Part shown: in pieces, positions 35,736 to 44,731 of the stretch
Numbering within the stretch: position 1 is the stretch's first letter
Layout of the letters: every line of letters begins with the position of its first letter
Assembly (NCBI RefSeq): GCF_964355755.1
Contig: NC_092671.1
Span: 3,793,001-3,857,000 of the forward strand
Length of the DNA: 64,000 bases
Origin: Antedon mediterranea
Lineage: Eukaryota; Echinodermata; Crinoidea; Comatulida; Antedonidae
Direction of reading: 5' to 3'
The notes under the pieces: generated by a model
Told to the model about the DNA's origin: nothing
Databases searched by the model: none
Seen by the model: the letters and a program-made list of their open reading frames with translations, nothing else
Translations under genes and position numbers: made by a program

Positions 35736-36239
35736 TTACGCTTGTTTAAACATGCATAATATGGTAAATTGTAAAACAATAATCATTATATATACCATGA
35801 ATCTCGTTGCTTAATCTTTTGATGACAAAACACAATTGAACGTCATTTGTCATGTCATGTTAAACATCGGTCGCTAATGTTTTATTTTATGATGGTACTG
35901 CTGCTTCATTTTTTTTAAACAATTTTTTAGCCTACCCTCTACTACATTATATTAATAATGTTCACAAAAATGTTTTATTATGTAAAATTACCTCGTAAAT
36001 CATATGCATATGAATTTAAATGAAGGTAAGCATCTTGCACTTCAAATGCAAACAATTGCTTTATTATTACAACGACCGAAAAAATACAAGTCCGCTACAT
36101 TTGATGATACACAATTAAACTAAACTAAAAATATAAAACTATAAGCAATGGAATAGCCGTACATCTAGACATTAAACTACATTAATTATTATGTCATTAT
36201 GAAATAACTTATTTTATACAACACATTGTCCTAATATCT

Positions 36240-36270
36240 GGAAATTACCCACATTATACGCATGGGTAAC
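36240..36270. promoter_or_regulatory. Kappa-B-like variant plus GCATG, orphan
   Basis: GGAAATTACCC then GCATGGGTAAC at the same 20-bp spacing. No TPR coding exon directly follows, so this may be the leftover promoter of a lost copy or a second site for copy 2. Confidence 0.4.
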
Positions 36271-36670
36271 CATTTAGGTAGCTTTGTTAATTCAATAATG
36301 CTGTGCATTTGTTGCCGCGTGAAATACTTTTTTATAAATACGTACTGGAACAAAAAAGCGTGGTACCAGAAAGCCAACCAAAGAATGACCAGTTGCATTC
36401 GTTTAATGTAGCCAAAGTGCCACATAAGTTACTGTGTAAATACACTATTGTCAGCATTAATGGGGAAAGGTGTTGTGTTAGGTACATCATTTTTATTTTC
36501 AAATAAATTGAAAGAAATCAGTGATTACGCGAGGCTAAAATTCCGATCAACCTTTTTTTTTTTTAAATGTTTTTACTAAACATGCCTACAATATCGAACG
36601 AATATTGCACGCGTATCTCAATCAAAGTAATGTTAAAGGATGCATTACCATAACTTGGACCTACATAATT

Positions 36671-36725
36671 CTCAGTTCAGTTCAGTTTTTTCAGTTCAAT
36701 AACATTTATTCAATAATGATGGTAT
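36671..36725 (-). mobile_element. LINE tail fragment
   Basis: TTCAG pentamer repeats followed by TTCAATAACATTTATTCAAT, resembling the reversed LINE 3' end at 1852-1890. No coding part. Confidence 0.45.
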
Positions 36726-36925
36726 TATTAGGATCAAGATTAGAAGTGGGTACTTAAGCACACATAAGGTATAAAATATACTGATTCAAAAGACAAATAT
36801 TATTATGACCGTTGATGAGCTTTGCAGGTTCAATTTAATTATAAATATTATTATTTATCTAAGTTATGTAGTATTAATTTCACATGTAAAAACTGGAAAT
36901 AAATAATTAATTTACTATTAATGCT

Positions 36926-37050
36926 TGGTTCCCACTGCATACGGAACACAAGGACGTAACGCAACGCAAGTGATTCGACCAATCACAAGCGATGGATTAT
37001 TGGAAATGTCGCTTTGGTCAACTCGCTTGCGTTGTTACAGAATGAGCTTT
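36926..37050. repeat. MITE copy, GGTTCCC family
   Basis: GCTTGGTTCCCACTGCATAC, then ACGTAACGCAACGCAAGTGA, then ACCAATCACAAGCGATGGAT, ending in ACTCGCTTGCGTTGTTACAG. Confidence 0.65.
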
Positions 37051-37099
37051 AGAGTTAGGATAATATTTTTTTCCAAAACTCCATAACGTTATTTAGGAG

Positions 37100-37356
37100 G
37101 AATTAGTGTTAATAATGATCGTATTATCCTCCATTAAGACGCTATATTCAATTTTGAATTGGCAATTTCATAATGCCTTTAATTCTTGACCTATTAAAGA
37201 TCCGTCATCACAAGACGTTCTGCATGTTCTTGTTTAAAGCTAAACTCTTTAGGAAAGTTTTCGTCATCTTTAGCGATCGAAGCAATGCTTTTTAAAGCAT
37301 ACAGTCTCAGCTTTTCTGTATTTTCTGTCCTTTTCGTTTCTTGTAATAATCGGTTA
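37100..37356 (-). pseudogene. IFIT-like TPR relic (copy 3), main-exon fragment
   Basis: The minus strand reads RLLQETKRTEN, then LYALKSIASIAKDDENFPKE and FKQEHAE, then decayed matches to the DDGSLMGQELKAL block, corresponding to about residues 600-690 of the intact protein. Ends are cut and frames broken. A kappa-B-like promoter relic lies about 350 bp upstream, so most of the gene has been deleted between them. Confidence 0.8.
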
Positions 37357-37702
37357 TAATAATAATATAATTTTAAACTGTTAAGATAAAAGGGGTCAAG
37401 ACTGTTCTGCATAATACGTGACACTATAGTTGATAGGTTGTAACTTTGATACCGTAAATGTGACTTGTCGGCGCCGATGCTATTATAGACAGATACAGAA
37501 CTGTGAGTAGGCCTAGGCCTATTGAGGCCCAACGTCAAATCTCTATGCTTAAAATAGAATTATTGATTATGTAGTAAAAATAAAACTTCTGCTGTAGTGC
37601 CTATTATCATTAAACCACAGCCTACCAGTGAAATTAGATAATACTTAACCTCCTTGTCCTAAGCTAATGTCGTTATTGTGATTACTATAGTGATATTTAT
37701 CC

Positions 37703-37733
37703 GGAAATTTCCTACATTACGCGCATGCGCGAC
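37703..37733. promoter_or_regulatory. Kappa-B-like site plus GCATGCG, upstream of TPR relic
   Basis: GGAAATTTCC at 37703-37712, GCATGCGCGAC beginning 20 bp after its first G. Confidence 0.5.
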
Positions 37734-37755
37734 CACATAATTATAATTAAGTTGA

Positions 37756-38113
37756 GTGAGTGAGTGGCCGAGCGGTTAAGACAGTGGAACAGTAATTAAG
37801 TAGCCATAAAATCGGCAAGGGTTCGAGGCTCACTCGCTCCATGGTTCTGGTGGTAGAACGAGTCTTCTCGGATAAGGACTAGAAACCGTAGGTCCAGTGT
37901 ACACATAGCTCATGCGCACTTTAAAGAACCTAGTAAATCTTTCGAGACGAGTAGGGGGTTACCCCGGTGTACTAGTCCACACAAACACAGCCACTGTCAC
38001 ACACAGCCACTGTGCAAATTGGGACTGGGCCGTTTTAGAGGTGTTTACCACCTGTTGGTCCAGATCCTTCACTAACTGAATTAGTGAGAAGTCGAATAAA
38101 TAAAATAAATAAT
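37756..38113 (+). mobile_element. tRNA-derived SINE, full length
   Basis: The head is tRNA-like (Leu/Ser type): A box TGGCCGAGCGGTTAAG near 37765, B box GGGTTCGAGGC near 37819. The body contains TCTTCTCGGATAAGGACTAG and GTAGGTCCAGTGTACAC, and the 3' tail is AATAAATAAAATAAAT. Shares the body with the reverse copy at 38315. Confidence 0.85.
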
Positions 38114-38314
38114 GCTGTTTACAGTAAAAAGGCTACGTGTAGAGAACAATTATTCACTATCAACAATTTTATGCATTTTATTTTATAATATTCAATTAAC
38201 ACAATGTACAAATAATCTCTGTTCCTCGTGCCAGCTGTCGTCAATCATTGTGTTAGCTATCGGTAACCGTCATGAATTCTTACATTTTTATCCAAAAAAT
38301 ATATGTAGTGTCAA

Positions 38315-38677
38315 TTTATTTATTTATTTATTTTATGTCTTTAGGCACTGTGGCCAAGGATTACCAATAGTGAATTAATCACTGTCCTATCAGATAGGTG
38401 GTAATCCCCCTGATACAGAGGCTACGGTATTGTGTGAACCAGTTCACCGGGGTAACCCCCTACTCTTTTTCGAATAATGAACTGGGTTCTTTAAAGTACA
38501 CACAGGTTATAACTGTGTACACTGGACCTACGGTTTATAGTCCTTATCCGAGAAGACTTGTTCCACCACCAGAACTAGGAGCGAGTCGGCCTCGAACCCT
38601 TGCCGATGTTGTTGTTGGCTCTTTAGGTACGATAAACGGCGCCCCTGCCTTAACCGCTCGGCCATATGACTCGCTAC
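38315..38677 (-). mobile_element. tRNA-derived SINE, full length, opposite orientation
   Basis: Read on the minus strand: A box TGGCCGAGCGGTTAAG, B box GGGTTCGAGGC, body with TCTTCTCGGATAAGGACTAT, 3' part with GGGGGATTACCACCTATCTG, tail of AAATA repeats. The two SINEs lie tail to tail about 200 bp apart. Confidence 0.85.
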
Positions 38678-38874
38678 AAATAAATGCCAAATAATAAGCT
38701 CTTTTTTACACACCTTTGCTGCAAGACTAAACAAAGTTATCTTAAAAACATATTATAGGCATTATTAAGAACAATTTTTATAACTGGTATAGTAATACAA
38801 AAATCTGGTTCAATGGTCAGACAAAATTAACGTTTTGTGTTCGTAGACCTCCTTACCATCGTATACCGATGGAT

Positions 38875-39040
38875 TCACCTCTTTAACCAGGGTTCCTTCT
38901 CAGTAAACCAGGACCATTTCTATATATTTCTTCAAGTATTTCTTCAACGTTAGAACACATATCTCGAATATATCTAGAATAAATAACATATTTCCTAGGA
39001 ATACACAAATTAATTATAAATAGATATATATCTATATGAT
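38875..39040 (-). pseudogene. IFIT-like terminal-exon and intron relic (copy 4)
   Basis: The minus strand reads RDMCSNVEEILEEIYRNGPG, the end of the terminal exon. It is joined directly to intron sequence (AGAATAAATAACATATTTC, AATTAATTATAAATAGATAT) that matches the copy 6 intron at 44963-45030. The exon's first half (IQPATN to DKH) is deleted. Confidence 0.8.
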
Positions 39041-39044
39041 TTTA

Positions 39045-40200
39045 TTTTTATTCTATTTGAACAATATTTAATGAGGGTGATCCATCCAGCATAAACTGAT
39101 CCAGTACATGTGAATTCTTTCCACAACTTTGGTCCATATATGTGTATAAATTGCTGACTGCAAGTCAATCTCGTAAAGGGAATTTCGAATTCAGTTTCTT
39201 TTCTGAGGTTATGAGTAAAACTGGCACAGTAACTAAACATATTTAAAATATGATATGGTAATTATTTGCATCTTACATTTGCCATAATATGACGTTTAGG
39301 TTACTTTGTGAATATCATAAACGTTAAATAGTTTCAGTTTCTTAAACAATGGCTCTGAGACTTTTCTGAATTGAGAGAAAGTAATGCATTTTACAACTCT
39401 CTTTTGGAGCTTTAAGAGGACTTCTAATATAATTATATTCACATAGGACTATTGTGTCATGAATATAACCAGTATATAGCGACTTCCAGTGGAAAAGGGT
39501 CGAGGTTTATCTGGCGGCGAAGGTGAATTAAATTCTAAAGATTGTAGTCCTTTTTTTTTTATTGTTTATGAAATATAATGCTATGAACCTAATTTCCATT
39601 ACTTGCTTTTTTCAACGGAAAGTTTTAAAACAATGGAAGAAAACAGGTCTCCTAATCGAATTGTTCCGTCCATTAATATGATTATCTCCCCCCCCCCCCC
39701 TTATTTTCAACAATGTCCTCTAAGTAAAGTAACCTACTTCGCGCGCTTTTAAAACATTTCAAGACGTCACAGCTACAGACGGCTTTCATTCTCACATATT
39801 GCCCGTCTCGAATAATAGAATATTCCCTGTATATTCTCTGCACACAGTTCTGTGAGAAATGGTACGAGATGAGTTGATGTTTATTACTAATTTTTAAGAT
39901 AAGTATATATTTTTAAGATAAGTATTTGCTTTGTAGAATTGGGGTTCCTTAGCTTTTGTTATGTATTTGCATTTTATTTATGTTCTCATTGTTTAAATTC
40001 AGCCATTTCATTTTTTATTCAATTGAATGAATGTGTCTTGAACTATTTAACTATTTAGCAATAATATAACACAACAACAATAGAAATACAAACTAGATTA
40101 ACTTAAAGTGAGACAAAATAAAGCTATGTTGATGTTTTGTAATTACCAAACCCCCATAGATTCAAGTCATGAATCAAAATTCAGATTCTTTTGAAGTGGC
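39045..40200. other. Intergenic, no gene seen
   Basis: Contains a C-run near 39690-39700 and short AT-rich stretches. Nothing coding recognised. Confidence 0.45.
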
Positions 40201-40740
40201 CTAGCACCATTTGTACATTTCTTCAAGTATTCCTTCAATTTTAGAACACATATCTTTTGCAACAGAAATGGTTGTTTTATTTAAATCTGCTTGTGGGCGT
40301 CCATGTTTGTCATCGTTGTTGAGATCACTGAAGTCTTGCAGCCATTTAAAATCATCATTAATTGCAGGTTGAATCTAGCAAAAACGAAATGAAATTACAA
40401 ATGTGTGTTATGTGCCTCTGTAATATTATACAATTTGGAAATAACATTTAAAAAACATCTTAAATAAAAGTCGCTCGTCTATTTGGGCAATAACGATAAT
40501 ATTTATTATTAGTAGTAGCAGTCTATTATTCAATTCATAATCATTTAATTATGTAAATTTTGATAATTATACGGTTTGTGTCATTTCATTTAGGTGACCC
40601 TACTAAGTGGAATTTATATAATAGACACTTACCGATTTAAGGTATTCAAACAGATCTGGTAATTCATTTTCAAAGTCTACCCAGTGGCTTCCTTTTAGTT
40701 GCTTTAGCATTTGGGTTTCAACCGATCCTCGATCCTCGTT
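40201..40740 (-). pseudogene. Orphaned 3' part of TPR copy 5 beyond its nonsense codon
   Basis: After the TGA, 36 codons remain open to the donor at 40632-40633 and the terminal exon 40201-40374 is intact (IQPAINDDFKWLQDFSDLNN, DDKH, ending KWC-stop). All splice signals are preserved, so the region is otherwise a functional-looking end of copy 5. Confidence 0.75.
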
Positions 40741-42945
40741 TCAAATAATAATGAAATCTAAAGACTTGGGGTTAGCCTTAACCTTCTGCTGCTGCTCATT
40801 GGGTTTGGGATAACCATGTTTGTTTCCTAACAACGCCATAGCATGGTTTAGTGAATTACGTCCTTTCTGTAGCACGGTAGATATATTAGCAGATATGTTA
40901 TCATCATCCATTAGAATGCTGTATTCCATTTCAAGTTGACATGCTCTTAATGCTTTTAATTCTTGACCCATCACAGATCCATCATCAAAAGAAGGCAACA
41001 CTTCTGCAAGTTCTTGTTTCAGATTAAACTCTTTACTCCAGTTTTCGTCATCTTTAGCGACTGAAGCAATATTTTTCAAAGCAGACATTCTCAAATCAGT
41101 ATCTTCCATCTTTTTCGTTTCTTCTAACAATCGTTTCGCACCAACTAAATTCCCCCAGTTTGTCGACTCCGTGAACTTTTCTATCGCTTCAAGTTTATCT
41201 CCTGCTTTAGTTGCACTCTCTCCTTCTGCTACAAGTAATTCTACTCTAAGTTGTTGACGGGTGTCGATTTGCTCTTTCGTACAAGTATAGTTTATTATAC
41301 TTTCTAACATATCTCTACATTCGTCAAGGTTTCCTATCTTCAAATTCATCTCAGCGACTTTAAGACGTGTAGCTGTCAATAACTTCTGATCGCCATAGTT
41401 ATATGGAAATGATCGCAAGGCTCCTTTATAATAAGAACACGCATTCTTAAAGTCACCTATCATTTCATGTAGTTTTGCATTTTCTAGATTCGGTTGAATT
41501 TTATCTCGATTTCTCGATCGTTTAATTTTAATATTGAAATGTTTTTGTAAAGATGTGATTAGTTTATTCACGTGACTCTGCTGCTCATCTATAAACTCAA
41601 TATGCCCATTCTCGGAAATGTTCTTTACGAATGACGTAACAGCAATCTTTAAACACTCTTGCTTTCTGAAAACTGCCTCATCATATTCCGTTATATTGTT
41701 CAAGTACTTTGCATAATTGCGGTTTATGTCGAAGCTATCAAATTGATCTTTAAAATTAGATAGTAAGCTACCATACACTAAAACAACTTCGTCGTGGTCT
41801 CCCAGCAAGGCTAAAGCATTTGCCTTATCTATTCTAGCTCCGACGTCAGATGGTTTCAGACTGATTGCAATTTCAAGACACTCCAATTGTTTGTTTGGGT
41901 CATTCTTCTCCCGGTAAAAAACTGCCTCTTGAACAAAGATACATGCTGCTTTATCGTAATTTTCTTTCGCATATTCTATAACGTTATAAGCTTTCTCATA
42001 GTATATTGAATCGTATTTAGGTTCACTGCATTTCCAGTTTCCTACGCTTCTGCATCGGCATTCACACATTCGGATATAGCATTGAGCTATAAGGCTCAGA
42101 ATTCTTGGCCTGGAGGCGTTTAGTGTTGCTTCTTCGAGTAACTTCATTATTTTCATTATACAAGGATCAAGTTTGTTTTCGAATACAAGACTGTGGCCAA
42201 CATCTTGTTCGGATTGTAAACGGTTCTTGACCTCTTGTTGATATTTTCTTCTGTATATATCAGCTAAGATCGTCTTGGCATAGGCATGATCAGAATCTAG
42301 TTCCAATACTTCAACCATGATTTCTTCAACACGATTCATTTCATTAGACCACTCACACTTGTTTAGATTATGTTTCTGTCTTCGCCATGTTATGAGTCCA
42401 AGCATAAACCTCCACTCGACATTTTCTGGACATATCTCGGTTGCTACTTTCAGTTCAGTCTCACTTTCTTCGTACCTAGAAAATGATAACCTAGACAGCG
42501 CGAAACCTTTGGTCACATGGACACTTGCTTGAAACCGTCTCTTGTATTCTTCTGTAGAATCTTCATATGTTTTAAGAATTCTGTCCAATTTATGGTAGCT
42601 CTCCTTTTTTTTACGTTGATTGCTTGGAAACCAACACTTTAATGCCAAATATATTGATTTATAACCATCTTTTATTGACTCCGCGTCAGTTAATTCTGAT
42701 ATGGCACAGAACGCTTTTGCATTTTTTTGCTTCGCTGTCGCAATATCCTTTTCATCGTTTCCTTTAAATTCTGACATGTACAAGTAGCTTTCAAACAAAA
42801 GTGCCTCAATGGTGAATGATTTGTTATCCTCCTGGTGTTCAGCAATTGATTGTTTTAACGATTTGAATGATTTAGAAGTAGGCCTAGGCTTATTTTCAAG
42901 TTTCCAATTAGCATGAAAATTGACGTGTTGTAAATCACGTTCCAT
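40741..42945 (-). CDS. IFIT-like TPR protein copy 5, truncated by one nonsense codon
   Basis: One open exon of 734 codons. The N-terminus LQHVNFHANWKLE resembles the start of IFIT proteins (CHFTWNL-type), followed by helix-turn-helix repeats throughout, for example SRYEESETELKVATEICPEN and KQLECLEIAISLKPSDVGAR. Vertebrate IFITs are TPR solenoids that bind viral or non-self RNA ends. After the TPRs come GRNSLNHAM and KSLDFIII; then the next codon, CGA (Arg) in copy 2, is TGA here. The protein thus loses the last 93 residues, including the terminal exon with DKH. An acceptor at 42960-ish just upstream of the ATG implies an untranslated first exon. It may be a recent null allele or a working short form. 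Confidence 0.8.
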   Translation of the reverse strand: MERDLQHVNFHANWKLENKPRPTSKSFKSLKQSIAEHQEDNKSFTIEALLFESYLYMSEFKGNDEKDIATAKQKNAKAFCAISELTDAESIKDGYKSIYLALKCWFPSNQRKKKESYHKLDRILKTYEDSTEEYKRRFQASVHVTKGFALSRLSFSRYEESETELKVATEICPENVEWRFMLGLITWRRQKHNLNKCEWSNEMNRVEEIMVEVLELDSDHAYAKTILADIYRRKYQQEVKNRLQSEQDVGHSLVFENKLDPCIMKIMKLLEEATLNASRPRILSLIAQCYIRMCECRCRSVGNWKCSEPKYDSIYYEKAYNVIEYAKENYDKAACIFVQEAVFYREKNDPNKQLECLEIAISLKPSDVGARIDKANALALLGDHDEVVLVYGSLLSNFKDQFDSFDINRNYAKYLNNITEYDEAVFRKQECLKIAVTSFVKNISENGHIEFIDEQQSHVNKLITSLQKHFNIKIKRSRNRDKIQPNLENAKLHEMIGDFKNACSYYKGALRSFPYNYGDQKLLTATRLKVAEMNLKIGNLDECRDMLESIINYTCTKEQIDTRQQLRVELLVAEGESATKAGDKLEAIEKFTESTNWGNLVGAKRLLEETKKMEDTDLRMSALKNIASVAKDDENWSKEFNLKQELAEVLPSFDDGSVMGQELKALRACQLEMEYSILMDDDNISANISTVLQKGRNSLNHAMALLGNKHGYPKPNEQQQKVKANPKSLDFIII

Positions 42946-43654
42946 TTTGGCAAGTCACTGTCAACAGAAAAATTATTAACATTATTTAATTTGACTGATA
43001 AGAACAATAACGTACAATATATCATTCTGTATTGACACTGACAGATCTCTTATACGATCAAGTCCGGTAAATAAGAACTTTGGACATCATTTAACTCCCT
43101 ATATGATAATATTGCGGAAATTCTTTATTGGTCCTAATTAGAAATAGGTTATGGCTAGTCACAGATATAACTCATGTAGTCAAGTCTTCAACATTTTCTC
43201 ACTCCAATTAAAAGTATAGTGGGGTGAGGCGATGTTATAAATCTCAGAAAACTCCATTATATATATATATATTTGGCTGATTGGATTTAATCATCCACCA
43301 CTGAACATTTTTTTTTGCTAGCACCTCAAATACGGTAGGCCTACAGACATAGGTCCTACGCATCCCATTTGGCCTTAACTAATACCAATTTCAATTATAT
43401 TCTGCTTCTAAAATGCGTGTAACATAATTGCAGCACATGATTAAACGTATTGCTTTGCAGTAAAGCATTATAAATGTCAGTGTTCTATGGCATCACAATT
43501 CCGACAGGTTTAGTATTGATTATTTAATGTTACTACGTGGCAGTGATCATAACAACGTTTTTACAATAACTATATATTTAATACTACATAATATAATATA
43601 TAGTAGTTTTTAAGGCAGAGGCTTTTTTATACGATTAGGTAGATGTAGAAGTGT

Positions 43655-43705
43655 AATGCAATGTAACGTCCTTGTGTTGCGTCATAGTGGGAACCAAGCT
43701 TTTAC
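43655..43705. repeat. MITE end, GGTTCCC family
   Basis: AATGCAATGTAACGTCCTTG then TAGTGGGAACCAAGCTT, the right terminus of the family. Confidence 0.55.
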
Positions 43706-43949
43706 GGGCATCAATACAGTTTCCAGTAAGTTTGGCCTAAGATTTTAGACATAAACCACAACACGCAAAATAGGCATCTAAAAGTGTTATCAGATAATGT
43801 TTAGCTCACGTTATGTGAATGGTAATTAGATTATAAATGATATCATTGTTTCAAACAATAACATATAGGCATACTTACAATACTATGTTACCCTTAATTC
43901 GTTGTCCTTCAGTGTCATTATAATTGTGAATAATATAATTATTTTATTT

Positions 43950-43980
43950 GGAAATTCCCGGTACCATGAGCATGCGTGAC
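43950..43980. promoter_or_regulatory. Kappa-B-like site plus GCATGCGTGAC, upstream of TPR copy 5
   Basis: GGAAATTCCC at 43950-43959, GCATGCGTGAC starting 20 bp after its first G. About 1.0 kb upstream of the copy 5 ATG. A GTAAGT donor at about 43876 could end a first exon. Confidence 0.55.
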
Positions 43981-44387
43981 TTTAGACTGTTTGTTTATAC
44001 TTTGTGAAATATATAATGTACCGACGTGTGGTTTGTAATCTCCATAATGATTTAAAATCAACATTTTGTTAATATTGTATTTTAATTGAAACCTATTATT
44101 CTACTACAAAAATTGTGTTTAATTTCCGGTTTCTTGCGCCATTACGTGTTTTCAACATTGTGTTTAGGTCAATTATTGGAAGATATTGTTTACAACCAAC
44201 TAAATTAGTTGAAAACTGCAGCTTTCCTTAAATGAAAATTATTAAAACAATCAACATAGATGTTGATATAACGTTTGCAGTAGTCTGAGTTCCAGACGGA
44301 GTTTTGACTTAATAAGCTTCAGCTAGACAAACATCGAAGAAAAGCCCCGAAATAACTACATACTTTGCGCAAGTCTATGTTTGCAGG

Positions 44388-44455
44388 TACACCACGTATA
44401 TATGGTTCTGAAAAGAACTGTTGAGTTTCGACGTTTCCTCAGGAGTGATATATAA
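44388..44455 (+). repeat. Interspersed repeat with GTTCTGAAAAGAAC hairpin
   Basis: GTACACCACG, then GGTTCTGAAAAGAACTGTTG, then TTTCCTCAGGAGTG. The same block occurs reversed at 60688-60778. The superfamily is not determined. Confidence 0.55.
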
Positions 44456-44731
44456 ATAAACATAAACAAATAATATTGTTTTTCGCTAATTAAGACACGT
44501 TACTCTAATAATCATAACATTATACTCTAAGGTAATTGACTGACACTTTAGCAAGTAATTTGTCAAATCACAAACAGCGGTTTGGATGATGATTCATCGC
44601 GCAAGAAAAACATACTAAGTAAATATTTAAGAACCAATGATAGAACTATCACTACTAATCAGTAGACAAAATGCGCAGATTCAATGGGGAGACAAACACA
44701 CGTTGTCATACCCATACGTTCAATTTTTCAA

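Noticed and set aside
37756-37835. Functional tRNA-Leu/Ser gene
   Set aside because: A and B boxes are present but the sequence runs into a conserved SINE body with an A-rich tail, and the same unit recurs at 38.6 kb.
40741-40743. Programmed stop-codon readthrough in TPR copy 5
   Set aside because: The context TGA-AAC is not a known readthrough signal (for example TGA-CTA), and a paralog has CGA; a CpG mutation is simpler.
42317-42532. Antisense frames over the TPR exons (also at 23509, 33039, 45998, 46327)
   Set aside because: Shadows of the coding strand; no independent support.
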